NCBI GenBank assembly: GCA_947166385.1
Contig: CAMVEB010000020.1
Coordinates: 1-64,000, forward strand
DNA: 64,000 bases
Source of the DNA: an uncultured Clostridia bacterium
GTDB taxonomy: Bacteria; Bacillota; Clostridia; Christensenellales; Aristaeellaceae
Direction of reading: 5' to 3'
Below the pieces are notes generated by a model. The model searched no databases, had not been told where the DNA came from, and was given only the letters and a program-made list of their open reading frames with translations. A program made the position numbers and the translations under genes. Shown here piece after piece: positions 34,330-43,041 of the stretch (positions are counted from its first letter, which is position 1; each line of letters begins with the position of its first letter).

Positions 34330-36543
34330 GTGGGCTGGTTCAACGAGCAGATCAGACAGCGCATGGACAATGACCAGAATGTCCTGGAAGATTCCTTTTT
34401 CCGCATGGCCAGCGTGGTGATGAACAAATGGGACGCGGAACGGCTGGCTGACGACCGGCTGATTTCGAAGGAAGCCATTGACGACGTGCTGAAATACTAC
34501 CACCAGAAGCCCGTGGAGATTCCGGAGAGCATCCACGACGTGGACGCGCAGCTGACCTACGCGCTGCGGCCGTCCGGGCTGATGGTCCGCGATGTGGAAC
34601 TGGGGGAGCACTGGTACAGCGACGCCTACGGGCCGATGCTGGGCTATCTCCGGGAGACCGGCAAGACGGTGGCCCTGCTGCCGGGACTGATCCAGGGATA
34701 CTACTTCAAGGACCCGACGACGGGAAAGAAAACCAGGGTCACCCGGAAGAACGCCAAAATGTTCGCGAGGGACGCGCTGTGCTTCTACCAGCCGATGCCC
34801 ATGAAGAAACTCGGAATCCGGGATCTGCTGCTGTACATGAAAAACAGCATCACGACCGGAGACATGGTGCTGATTATCGCCGCTTCCCTGATCGTGGTTC
34901 TTGTCAGCAAGATTGAACCGAGGCTCCAGGCTGTCATCACCGGCCCGGTGGTGGACACCAAGAACCTGAGCCTGCTGACCGGCGCGGCGCTCTTCATGCT
35001 GTGCGCCGCCTTCTCCTCGCAGCTGCTTTCCCTTGTGAAATCGCTGCTGCTGCAACGAATCGAGACCAAGACCAGCCAGGCGGTGGAAGCATCCGTCATG
35101 ATGCGGATCCTGTCACTGCCGGTGAGCTTTTTCCGGCGGTTTGCCTCCGGCGACCTGTCCAACCGGGCGGACTGCATCGGTACCCTGTGCTCCACCATCC
35201 TGAACGCGATCCTGTCCGTCGGCCTGTCGAGCCTGATGTCCCTGCTGTACATTACGGACATGGCGAATTTCGCCCCGGAACTGGCGCTGCCCGCCGTACT
35301 GATCATCCTGGTGACGGTTGTCGTGAGCATGACGGCCACCATCCTGCAGATCGGCATCTCCCGGAAGAAGATGAAGCTGAGCGCCCAGGAATCCGGCATG
35401 AACTACGCGCTGCTGAACGGCGTCCAGAAAATCCGCCTGTCCGGATCGGAAAAGCGGGTATTCGCGCGGTGGGGCAACCTGTATGCCCAGAACGCGCGGC
35501 TGACGTATAACCCGCCGGCATTTGTGAAACTGAACAGTATGTTTACGCTGGCGGTTTCCCTGGTCGGAACGATTATCCTGTACTACCTGGCCGTGCAGAG
35601 CCGCGTATCCGGGAGCCAGTATTATGCCTTTACCGCCGCCTTCGGGCGCGTGACGGGCGCCTTCTCCGCCCTGTCGAGCATCGTGGTTTCCCTCGCCTCC
35701 ATCAAGCCGATCATCGAGATGGCGGAACCGATCCTGCAGGCGGAGCCGGAAGTATCCAGCGACAAACAGAGCGTCTCCAGCATCAGCGGCCATATCGAAA
35801 TGAGCCATATCGACTTCCGTTATGATGAAAAGCTGCCCTATGTGCTCAACGACCTGAACCTGAACATCAAGGCCGGGGAATATGTGGCGATTGTCGGGCG
35901 GACAGGCTGCGGCAAGTCCACGCTGATCCGGCTGCTGCTGGGATTTGAGAAACCGGAGAAAGGCGCGGTTTTCTATGACCGGCAGGACCTGAGCACGCTG
36001 GATCCCCGCTCGCTCCGCAAGAAGATCGGCGTGGTGATCCAGAACGGCGAGCTGTTCCAGGGGGATATTTTCTCGAATATCACCATTTCCGCGCCGCAGC
36101 TGACGCTGGACGAGGCCTGGGAAGCGGCGGAGCTGGCCGGCGTGGCGCAGGATATCCGCGATATGCCCATGGGCATGAGCACTGTGATTTCCGAAGGTCA
36201 GGGCGGGATTTCCGGCGGACAGAAACAGCGCCTGATGATCGCCCGGGCGATCGCTCCCAAGCCGAAGGTTCTGATCCTGGACGAAGCGACTTCCGCGCTG
36301 GACAACAAGACCCAAAAACAGGTGTCCGACGCGCTGGACAAGCTGAAGTGCACCCGCATCGTGGTGGCCCACCGGCTGTCCACGATCCGGAACTGCGACC
36401 GCATCCTGGTGATGGAGAAGGGCGAAATCATTGAGGAAGGAACCTATGAGGAACTGATCCGTCAAAACGGATTCTTTGCGGAACTGGTCGCGAGACAGCG
36501 GCTGGATACCAACATGCCGGAAGAAGGAGGAAGACCATCATGA
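34330..36543 (+). CDS. NHLP-family ABC exporter, second permease/ATPase subunit
   Basis: A 737-residue protein from GTG 34330 (ribosome binding site AAGGAGG). The N-terminal about 170 residues (FNEQIRQRMDNDQNVLEDSF, later YLRETGKTVALLPGL) are typical of the peptidase-free partner in NHLM systems. A six-span membrane domain follows, then an ATPase with Walker A GRTGCGKSTLIRLLL, signature ISGGQKQRLMIARAI and Walker B VLILDEATSALDNK. It probably forms a heterodimer with the C39-ABC protein. It overlaps the next gene, preA-like, by 4 bp (ATGA), an unexpected coupling. Confidence 0.9.
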   Translation: MGWFNEQIRQRMDNDQNVLEDSFFRMASVVMNKWDAERLADDRLISKEAIDDVLKYYHQKPVEIPESIHDVDAQLTYALRPSGLMVRDVELGEHWYSDAYGPMLGYLRETGKTVALLPGLIQGYYFKDPTTGKKTRVTRKNAKMFARDALCFYQPMPMKKLGIRDLLLYMKNSITTGDMVLIIAASLIVVLVSKIEPRLQAVITGPVVDTKNLSLLTGAALFMLCAAFSSQLLSLVKSLLLQRIETKTSQAVEASVMMRILSLPVSFFRRFASGDLSNRADCIGTLCSTILNAILSVGLSSLMSLLYITDMANFAPELALPAVLIILVTVVVSMTATILQIGISRKKMKLSAQESGMNYALLNGVQKIRLSGSEKRVFARWGNLYAQNARLTYNPPAFVKLNSMFTLAVSLVGTIILYYLAVQSRVSGSQYYAFTAAFGRVTGAFSALSSIVVSLASIKPIIEMAEPILQAEPEVSSDKQSVSSISGHIEMSHIDFRYDEKLPYVLNDLNLNIKAGEYVAIVGRTGCGKSTLIRLLLGFEKPEKGAVFYDRQDLSTLDPRSLRKKIGVVIQNGELFQGDIFSNITISAPQLTLDEAWEAAELAGVAQDIRDMPMGMSTVISEGQGGISGGQKQRLMIARAIAPKPKVLILDEATSALDNKTQKQVSDALDKLKCTRIVVAHRLSTIRNCDRILVMEKGEIIEEGTYEELIRQNGFFAELVARQRLDTNMPEEGGRPS

Positions 36544-38042
36544 TCCAGACAAATCCCCTGATTCTCCGATCGGATATGATCCGGTGCGCTCTGTGCGCGG
36601 ACGCTCCCTGCGACAACGCCTGCGGCAGGCTGCAGCCCGCCGGACTGCTGCGCAGCATCTGGTTCCGGAACGAACAGACCGCTGCGCTGAAGCTTCCGGA
36701 GGAAAATCCCTGCGCGGACTGTGACGCCCCCTGCGAGAAAGCCTGCGTCCGCCCCGGCGAAGTGAAGATCCGGAGCCTGATCAGCCGGCTGGAGACCCAG
36801 GTGCGGCCGATCTGCGAAACGCCGCTGCCGGAGACGGAGGAATGCCTGCGGTGCGACCTGTGCGGGATTCCGCTGGAGAACCCCTTCCTGCTGTCCTCCT
36901 CGGTGGTGGCCAGCACCTACGACATGTGCGCCCGGGCGTTTGAGGCCGGATGGGCAGGCGCCTGTTTCAAGACGATCTGCAGCCTGGACATCCGGGAGGC
37001 GTCCCCGCGGTTTTCCGCCATTGAAGGGAACGACGGGAGCATCATCGGATTCAAGAATATCGAACAGCTGTCCGACCACAGCGTGGCGGAGAACATGGAG
37101 ATCTTCCGCCGGCTGAAGAAAAACTACCCCACCAAATTCATCCTGGCCTCGATCATGGGCCAGAACGACGAGGAATGGGGAGAACTGGCCCGGCTCTGCG
37201 AGGAGAACGGCGCCGACGCGGTGGAGCTGAACTTCTCCTGCCCCAACATGGCCGAGGGCGGACTGGGCAGCGATATCGGCCAGGTGCCGGAGTTGGTGGA
37301 ACGGTTCACGGCGGCGGCCAAACGGGGATGCGGAATTCCCGTGCTGGCCAAACTGACGCCCAATGTCGCTACGATGAGCGAGGCGGCGGAGGCGGCCAGG
37401 CGGGGCGGCGCGGACGGCATCGCGGCCATCAACACGATCAAGTCCGTGGTGGGCGTGGATCTGCATACCTTTGTATCTGCTCCCGCCGTGCACGGGCACA
37501 GCGCGGTCGGCGGATACAGCGGCAACGCGGTGAAGCCGATTGCCCTGCGCTTCATCGCCGAACTGGGGAAGAATCCGCAGCTGGCGGGGATGCATCTGAG
37601 CGCGATGGGCGGGATCGAGACCTGGCAGGACGGGCTGGAATTCCTGCTGCTGGGCGGCGGAAGCCTGCAGGTGACCACCGCGGTCATGCAGTACGGCTAC
37701 CGGATCATCGACGACCTGAAAGCGGGGCTGAACCTGTACCTCCGGGAAAAGGGGTTCAGCAGCGTGAAGGACGTGATCGGGCAGGGACTGGACAGCCTGA
37801 ACCAGACGACGGACGTCCTGGAGCGCGACAGCGTCCTGTTTCCGCGGTTTATTGAAGAAAAATGCATCGGATGCGGACGGTGCGTGATTTCCTGTGCGGA
37901 CGGCGGGCACCAGGCGATCACCCTGGACGCGGAGCGCCGGCCGAGGCTGAACGGCGGGAAGTGCGTCGGGTGCCACCTGTGCATCCTTGTGTGCCCGCAG
38001 AAGGCGATTGTTCCGGCGAAAAAGCGGATTCACCGGGGGTAG
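36540..38042 (+). CDS. preA: PreA-like dihydropyrimidine dehydrogenase/dihydroorotate dehydrogenase family protein with extra Cys-rich N-terminus
   Basis: A 500-residue flavin and iron-sulfur protein. The central FMN barrel has ENPFLLSSSVVASTYDM, VELNFSCPNMAEGGLG and LAKLTPNVATMSEAA. The C-terminus has two [4Fe-4S] motifs, CIGCGRCVISC and CVGCHLCILVCP. The usual PreA is about 410 residues. Here about 90 N-terminal residues add two Cys clusters (CALCADAPCDNAC and CADCDAPCEKAC) that resemble the N-terminal cluster domain of PreT/GltD-type partners. No PreT gene is adjacent. The reaction in this family is reduction of uracil/thymine or oxidation of dihydropyrimidines. Its start overlaps the NHLP ABC gene stop; a strong terminator follows. 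Confidence 0.8.
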   Translation: MIQTNPLILRSDMIRCALCADAPCDNACGRLQPAGLLRSIWFRNEQTAALKLPEENPCADCDAPCEKACVRPGEVKIRSLISRLETQVRPICETPLPETEECLRCDLCGIPLENPFLLSSSVVASTYDMCARAFEAGWAGACFKTICSLDIREASPRFSAIEGNDGSIIGFKNIEQLSDHSVAENMEIFRRLKKNYPTKFILASIMGQNDEEWGELARLCEENGADAVELNFSCPNMAEGGLGSDIGQVPELVERFTAAAKRGCGIPVLAKLTPNVATMSEAAEAARRGGADGIAAINTIKSVVGVDLHTFVSAPAVHGHSAVGGYSGNAVKPIALRFIAELGKNPQLAGMHLSAMGGIETWQDGLEFLLLGGGSLQVTTAVMQYGYRIIDDLKAGLNLYLREKGFSSVKDVIGQGLDSLNQTTDVLERDSVLFPRFIEEKCIGCGRCVISCADGGHQAITLDAERRPRLNGGKCVGCHLCILVCPQKAIVPAKKRIHRG

Positions 38043-38061
38043 GACGATAACGGAAAAACCG

Positions 38062-38097
38062 ACGGTTACATGAAACGAGTTTCATGTAACCGTTTTT
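38062..38097 (+). terminator. Terminator of the NHLP-preA operon
   Basis: A 14-15 bp perfect stem, CGGTTACATGAAAC with GTTTCATGTAACCG, with a 2-nt spacing at the tip (effective loop 4 nt), followed by five T. Confidence 0.9.
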
Positions 38098-38148
38098 CAT
38101 GGCATCATGTAACTATTGGCAAAAGAATGTGATTTTTTCATTCGCCTC

Positions 38149-38176
38149 TTGACAAATCAAATATATTGAGTAAAAT
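38149..38176 (+). promoter_or_regulatory. Promoter of the trxB-trxA operon
   Basis: TTGACA (38149-38154), 16 bp, TAAAAT (38171-38176), in an AT-rich stretch. TATAAT at 38176-38181 would need a 21-bp spacer. Confidence 0.65.
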
Positions 38177-38231
38177 ATAATTTGCACCAAGAAATTAGGA
38201 GCAAAGAAATTTCAGGATGCAGGAGGAACGC

Positions 38232-39119
38232 ATGGAACGGGTTGATATTGCCATTATCGGGACGGGACCGGCGGGCGTTTCGGCGGCGCTGACCGCGGTG
38301 AACCGGAACAAACGCGTGATGCTACTGGGAAGCCGGGAGCTGAGCGAGAAGGTGACCAAAGCCCATGAAATCCGGAACTATCCGGGGTTTCCCCAGGTGA
38401 AGGGGGCGGATCTGGCGGAGGCCTTCCGGCGGCACCTGGAGGCGGCGGGCGTGGAAATCACGGAGAAACGGGTCGGCGCCGTCTATGCCATGGGCGATTA
38501 TTTCGCGCTGCAGACCGGGGAAGAGATGCAGGAGGCGGAGGCTGTGATCCTCGCGACCGGCGTTGTGCAGGCCCATCCGCTGCCCGGGGAAAAGGAACTG
38601 CTGGGCCGGGGCGTCAGCTATTGCGCGACCTGCGACGCGCCGCTGTACCGGGGAAAAACCGCCGCCGTCATCGGGTACAGCCCGCGGGAGGAGGCGGAGG
38701 CCGCCTTTCTGAGCCAGGTGTGCGAAAAGGTGCTCTACTTCCCGGTGTACGCGGAGGAAACCGGCCTGCCGGGGAGCGTGCAGGTGATCCGGGAGAAGGT
38801 GACCGGGATCGAGCAGGCGGACGGGAAACGCCTGGTCCGCACGGAAACGGGCGCCTACGTCGCGGACGGCGTGTTTGTGCTGCGGGAGGCCGTGGCGCCG
38901 GATACGCTGGTACCGGGACTGGCAACGGAAGGCGCCCACGTGACCGTGAACCGGAAGATGGAAACGAACCTGCCCGGCGTCTTCGCCTGCGGGGATCTGA
39001 CCGGGACGCCGTACCAGTATGTGAAGGCGGCCGGGGAAGGCAACGTGGCGGCGATCGGGGCGGCGATCTATGTCGACGCGAAACGAAGGCAGAAAGAAGC
39101 TGCCCTTCGCTCTGAATGA
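38232..39119 (+). CDS. trxB: Thioredoxin reductase-like flavoprotein lacking the NADPH motif
   Basis: A 295-residue protein; ATG 38232 follows AGGAGG, and an ATG at 38217 lies inside that site. The FAD motif is IGTGPAG (9-15), the redox pair Cys131/Cys134 is in CATCD, and the C-terminal FAD motif is FACGDLTG. At the place of the NADPH Rossmann motif (GGGxSAxEEA in TrxB) it reads VIGYSPREEAEAA (147-159), and the HRRDxxR motif is absent. This pattern is known from clostridial ferredoxin-dependent flavin thioredoxin reductases and related deeply rooted forms. The electron donor here may be ferredoxin, which is inference. trxA follows at 37 bp. Confidence 0.85.
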   Translation: MERVDIAIIGTGPAGVSAALTAVNRNKRVMLLGSRELSEKVTKAHEIRNYPGFPQVKGADLAEAFRRHLEAAGVEITEKRVGAVYAMGDYFALQTGEEMQEAEAVILATGVVQAHPLPGEKELLGRGVSYCATCDAPLYRGKTAAVIGYSPREEAEAAFLSQVCEKVLYFPVYAEETGLPGSVQVIREKVTGIEQADGKRLVRTETGAYVADGVFVLREAVAPDTLVPGLATEGAHVTVNRKMETNLPGVFACGDLTGTPYQYVKAAGEGNVAAIGAAIYVDAKRRQKEAALRSE

Positions 39120-39156
39120 AACAATAAAATGAAACAATAACAAGGAGGAAAAAGAC

Positions 39157-39471
39157 ATGGTTACCAAGATCAGCGAACAGGATTTCAAAACCAAAGTGGT
39201 GAACGACGCGGCGGCCGTGGTGGACTTTTCCGCCACCTGGTGCGGCCCCTGCCGGATGCTGGCGCCGGTGCTGGAGGAAATCTCGGAGGAACTGGCCGGC
39301 AAGGTGAACTTCTACAACGTGGATGTGGATGACGACGGCGCGCTGGCCGCGGGCTTCGGCATCAGCTCCGTGCCCACCGTGCTGATCCTGAAGAACGGCA
39401 AGGTGGTGGATCATTCCGTGGGCTTCCAGCCCGGACCGGCGATGAAAAGCTGGATTGAGAAGAATCTGTAA
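39157..39471 (+). CDS. trxA: Thioredoxin
   Basis: A 104-residue classical thioredoxin with the active site Trp28-Cys29-Gly30-Pro31-Cys32 (SATWCGPCRML), the cis-proline region SVPTVLILKNG, and full family length. It reduces protein disulfides and should accept electrons from the flavoprotein encoded directly upstream. The ribosome binding site AAGGAGG precedes ATG 39157. The OhrR-like gene follows at 36 bp on the same strand. Confidence 0.95.
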   Translation: MVTKISEQDFKTKVVNDAAAVVDFSATWCGPCRMLAPVLEEISEELAGKVNFYNVDVDDDGALAAGFGISSVPTVLILKNGKVVDHSVGFQPGPAMKSWIEKNL

Positions 39472-39507
39472 ACACGGGAAAATAGAAAGGTCCTGGAGGA
39501 AAGAAAC

Positions 39508-39957
39508 GTGAGTGAACAGAACCGGGGAGAATTTCCGCAGCTGCTGCTGGACAACCAGATGTGCTTTCCGCTGTACGCGGCGGCCCGGCAGGTGGTGAAT
39601 ACCTATAACCCGCTGCTGAAACCCTACGGACTGACCTATACCCAGTATATTGTTTTCCTGGCCCTGTGGGAAGCGGGCAAGGTGAAAGTCGGGGATCTGG
39701 GGAAAAGGCTGTACCTGGACTGCGGTACCCTGACCCCGCTGCTCAAGAAGATGGAGGAGAGCGGATGGATCAGCCGCTGCCGCTGCAAGCAGGACGAGCG
39801 GGTGGTCTATGTCTCCGTGACCGACGAGGGATGGAAGATGCGGGAGGAGCTGCAGCATATTCCGGAACAGGTGGGCGGATGCATCGCCATGGACGCGGAG
39901 GACGCGGCGCAGCTCTACACGCTGCTCCATAAACTGCTGGATGCGATGGAAGCATAA
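39508..39957 (+). CDS. ohrR: MarR-family regulator, OhrR type
   Basis: A 149-residue winged-helix regulator starting at GTG 39508. LLLDNQMCFPLYAAARQVVN, TYTQYIVFLALWEAGKVKVG and LYLDCGTLTPLLKKMEESGW match the OhrR subgroup. Cys19 is at the position of the peroxide-sensing Cys. An extra Cys replaces Ser in LYLDCGTL. It probably represses thiol or peroxide genes until oxidised. No ohr gene is adjacent; the neighbours are thioredoxin genes and an amino acid importer, which may be its regulon. Confidence 0.85.
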   Translation: MSEQNRGEFPQLLLDNQMCFPLYAAARQVVNTYNPLLKPYGLTYTQYIVFLALWEAGKVKVGDLGKRLYLDCGTLTPLLKKMEESGWISRCRCKQDERVVYVSVTDEGWKMREELQHIPEQVGGCIAMDAEDAAQLYTLLHKLLDAMEA

Positions 39958-39974
39958 AGAGGAGGAAGAAGCAT

Positions 39975-40760
39975 ATGAAGAAACTGACGGCACTGCTGGC
40001 GGCCCTGATCCTGACCCTGAGCGCCGGGGCGGCCCTGGGGGACGGAACGGACGCACTGGACGCGATTCTGGCCAAAGGCGTTCTGACGATCGCGATGGAG
40101 GGCAACTGGCAGCCCTGGACCTACCATGACGCGGATGACCGGCTGACCGGGTTTGACGTGGAAGTCGGCGCACTGATCGCCGAGGGCCTGGGCGTGAAGG
40201 CGGAATACATGGAAACCGCGTGGGACGGCATCCTGGCGGGCGTGGATTCCGGCCGGTTCGACATTGCCTGCAACGGCGTGGGATACACGGAAAAGCGCGC
40301 GGAATCCTACCGGTTCAGCGATCCGTATGTCTATACGGAGATGGTGCTCGTGGTCCGGTCGGACAATGAGGACATCCACTCCCTGGACGACCTGCAGGGA
40401 AAGAAGACCGCGAACTCCCCGAACTCCACCTATGCGATGCGCGCGGAAGCCGCCGGCGCGGAAGTGGTCTACGTGGATACGCTGGGCGAAACCATGGCGC
40501 TGCTGGAGCAGGGCCGGGTGGACGCCACGCTGAACGCCGCGGACTCGGTGAACGCCTACCTGGCGGAGCATCCCGAAGCGCAGATCAAGACGGTGCTTTC
40601 CGTGGCGGGCGAACCGGTGGCGGTTCCGGTGCGCAAGGGCGCGGAAACGGAAACCCTGGTGAATGAGATCAACCGGATCCTGGAGGAAGCCCGGCAGAGC
40701 GGAAAGCTGGCGGAGCTGAGCATCAAGTATTTCGGCCGCGACCTGACCCACGAGGAGTAA
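39975..40760 (+). CDS. Polar amino acid/cystine ABC importer, binding protein
   Basis: A 261-residue exported binding protein of family 3. The signal peptide ends at ALG-DG, without a lipobox. Motifs seen: GVLTIAMEGNWQPWTYHD, LTGFDVEVGALIAEGLGV, and DGILAGVDSGRFDIACNGVG, as in cystine/FliY-type proteins. It heads a complete three-gene importer. Its place after the thioredoxin and OhrR genes makes cystine a reasonable substrate, but glutamine or another polar amino acid cannot be excluded. Confidence 0.85.
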   Translation: MKKLTALLAALILTLSAGAALGDGTDALDAILAKGVLTIAMEGNWQPWTYHDADDRLTGFDVEVGALIAEGLGVKAEYMETAWDGILAGVDSGRFDIACNGVGYTEKRAESYRFSDPYVYTEMVLVVRSDNEDIHSLDDLQGKKTANSPNSTYAMRAEAAGAEVVYVDTLGETMALLEQGRVDATLNAADSVNAYLAEHPEAQIKTVLSVAGEPVAVPVRKGAETETLVNEINRILEEARQSGKLAELSIKYFGRDLTHEE

Positions 40761-40779
40761 CCGAGACAGAGGGATTTGG

Positions 40780-41454
40780 ATGGACGAGAGACTCTGGGAT
40801 ATCCTGGCGGAATCATTCCCCAAAATGCTGGAATACGGAATCAGGGTGACGATCCCCCTGACGGTGCTGTCCTTCGCGCTGGCGTTTGCCGTCGCGCTGG
40901 GGGTGGCCCTGATTCAGTATGCCCGCGTGAAGGGGCTCCGCCAGATTTGCCGTTTCTATATCTGGATCACCCGGGGCACGCCGCTGCTGGTGCAGCTGTA
41001 TATCGTGTTCTACGGGCTGCCGAAGGTGGGCATCCTGATCGACGCCTTTCCCGCGGCGGTCATCGTGCTGGGGCTGAACGAAGCGGCCTACATGGCGGAA
41101 ACCATCCGAGGCACGCTGGAGAGCGTCAGCAGGGGCCAGCTGGAAGCCGGATTCTGCGTCGGGATGACCTGGCCGAAGATCATGTGGCATGTGGTGCTGC
41201 CCCAGGCGATGCGCACCGCTTTCCCGGCGCTGTCGAACTCCATGATTTCCATGCTGAAGGAAACCTCCATGGCCGCGACAATCACGGTGATGGAAATGTT
41301 CCGGCAGGCGCAGGTGATCAACGGCCGGGTGTATGAGCCGCTGGCGCTGTACCTGGAAGCGGCGGTGATCTACCTGATCTTCTGCACGATCCTTACCTGG
41401 CTGCAGCACCGGGGAGAGAAACGGCTGGCCCGATACGGAGGTGAGCGCGCATGA
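40780..41454 (+). CDS. Polar amino acid ABC importer, permease
   Basis: A 224-residue HisM/GlnP-type permease with about five membrane spans (TVLSFALAFAVALGVALIQY, VQLYIVFYGLPKVG) and the conserved loop EAGFCVGMTWPKIMWHVVLP, which contacts the ATPase. It ends in the ATG of the ATPase gene (4-bp ATGA overlap), so the two are coupled. It is 19 bp downstream of the binding protein gene. Confidence 0.88.
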   Translation: MDERLWDILAESFPKMLEYGIRVTIPLTVLSFALAFAVALGVALIQYARVKGLRQICRFYIWITRGTPLLVQLYIVFYGLPKVGILIDAFPAAVIVLGLNEAAYMAETIRGTLESVSRGQLEAGFCVGMTWPKIMWHVVLPQAMRTAFPALSNSMISMLKETSMAATITVMEMFRQAQVINGRVYEPLALYLEAAVIYLIFCTILTWLQHRGEKRLARYGGERA

Positions 41455-42197
41455 TGCTGGAAGCGGCGGACGTGAAAAAACAGTTCGGCGGCCATACCGT
41501 GCTGGACGGCATCGGGCTGAAAGTCGAGAAAGGCGACGTGACGGCGATTCTGGGCCCCAGCGGTTCAGGAAAGACGACCTTCCTGCGCTGCCTGAACTTC
41601 CTGGAGCGGGCGGACAGCGGAACGCTGATCTTTGACGGGGAGACCTTCGACCTGCACACGGCCCGGAAGGTGGAGATTGCCAGGGTCCGGAAGAAGACCG
41701 CGTTTGTGTTCCAGAATTACAACCTGTTCCTGAACAAGACGGTGCTGCAGAACGTGACACTGGGACTGACGGCCGGCGCCGGGATGAAGAAGGACGCGGC
41801 GGAGCAGATCGCCGTGAAGGCGCTGGAACGCGTCGGTATGGCGGATAAGCTGAAGAGCTATCCTGTCCAGCTGTCCGGCGGACAGCAGCAGCGGGTGGCG
41901 ATCGCCCGGGCGCTGGCCATGGAACCGGAAATCATTTACTTTGACGAACCTACCAGCGCGCTGGATCCGGAGCTGATCGGCGAGGTGCTGGCCGTGATGC
42001 GGCAGCTGGCCGAGGACGGGATGACCATGCTGGTGGTGACCCATGAGATGGATTTTGCCCGGAACGTCAGCAACCAGGTGCTGTTCATGGACGGGGGAAA
42101 GGTCATCGAAAGCGGGCCCTCCCGGGCATTTTTTGCCGATCCGCAGCAGGAGCGAAGCCGGGAGTTTATCCGGGCGCTGCGGGAAGCCAGGGAGTAA
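41451..42197 (+). CDS. Polar amino acid ABC importer, ATP-binding protein
   Basis: A 248-residue GlnQ/TcyC-type ATPase. Walker A is GPSGSGKTTFLRCLNFLE, the Q-loop lies in FVFQNYNLFLNKTVLQNV, the signature is LSGGQQQRVAIARALAM, Walker B is IIYFDEPTSALDPEL, and the switch His is in VVTHEMDFARNV. All catalytic elements are present. It overlaps the permease by 4 bp and ends the importer operon. The TPR gene follows at 19 bp and may be co-transcribed. Confidence 0.92.
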   Translation: MMLEAADVKKQFGGHTVLDGIGLKVEKGDVTAILGPSGSGKTTFLRCLNFLERADSGTLIFDGETFDLHTARKVEIARVRKKTAFVFQNYNLFLNKTVLQNVTLGLTAGAGMKKDAAEQIAVKALERVGMADKLKSYPVQLSGGQQQRVAIARALAMEPEIIYFDEPTSALDPELIGEVLAVMRQLAEDGMTMLVVTHEMDFARNVSNQVLFMDGGKVIESGPSRAFFADPQQERSREFIRALREARE

Positions 42198-42216
42198 AAC
42201 GACGGGAGGAACGCTG

Positions 42217-43041
42217 ATGAAGCTGGAGAGGGAAGATTATCTGGAGCCTGCGTGTCCGCTGTGCGGACAGCCGGGGGAGACGGAGGGCGCGAAACCCGTG
42301 CCGCTGGACCGGATTATCGGGAAAATGCGGGAGTACGAGGATGCCGCCGACTGGACCGGGGCGGAACGCCACCTGCGCTACTGGCTGGCGGAAGCGGACA
42401 TGAACCGCGACGAGCGGGGCGCCCTGATGCTGAACAACGAGCTGATGGGCTTCTACCGGAAGCAGGGGAACCGGGAGATGGCATACCGGCACGCGGATGC
42501 GGCCGCGGCCCTGGTGGAGAAGCTGGGGATGGAAGAAACGGTGACCGCGGGGACCACCTGGGTCAATGCCGGCACGGTGAGGGAAGCCTTCGGGGAGCCT
42601 GTGGAGGGGCTGGCGTTCTTCGAAAAAGCAAGGGAGAACTATGAGAAGAACCTGCCCTCCGATGACGAACGGCTGGGCGGCCTGTACAACAACATGGCGC
42701 TGGCCCTGACGGCCTGCGGCAGGTACCGGGAGGCGCTGGACATGTTCCGCCGGGCGCTGCGGGTCATGGAGCAGCAGGAGCATGGGGAGCCGGAGATGGC
42801 GATCACCTACCTGAACATGGCGGACGCGGCGGAGGCCGAGCTGGGCCCGGAGGACGCGGCGGAATACACGGAGGAATACCTGGACCGGGCGGCGGAACTG
42901 CTGGACACGGAAGCCCTGCCCCGGAACGGGTACTATGCCTTCGTATGCGAAAAATGCGCGCCGGTATTCGGCCATTACGGATATTTTGCTGAGGATGAGG
43001 AGCTCAGAAAGCGGGTGAGGGAGATCCGTGAAAGGTCTTGA
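42217..43041 (+). CDS. Tetratricopeptide-repeat protein
   Basis: A 274-residue cytoplasmic protein from ATG 42217 (site GGGAGGAACG). Near the N-terminus a CPLCG pair may bind metal, with a second CEKC pair near the C-terminus (FVCEKCAPVFG). Between them are about five TPR-like helix pairs (ALMLNNELMGFYRKQGNREM, LYNNMALALTACGRYREALD, AITYLNMADAAEAELGPEDA). It overlaps the DUF4037 gene by 14 bp. Such TPR/DUF4037 pairs are common in Clostridia as far as I recall; their function is unknown. Confidence 0.75.
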   Translation: MKLEREDYLEPACPLCGQPGETEGAKPVPLDRIIGKMREYEDAADWTGAERHLRYWLAEADMNRDERGALMLNNELMGFYRKQGNREMAYRHADAAAALVEKLGMEETVTAGTTWVNAGTVREAFGEPVEGLAFFEKARENYEKNLPSDDERLGGLYNNMALALTACGRYREALDMFRRALRVMEQQEHGEPEMAITYLNMADAAEAELGPEDAAEYTEEYLDRAAELLDTEALPRNGYYAFVCEKCAPVFGHYGYFAEDEELRKRVREIRERS

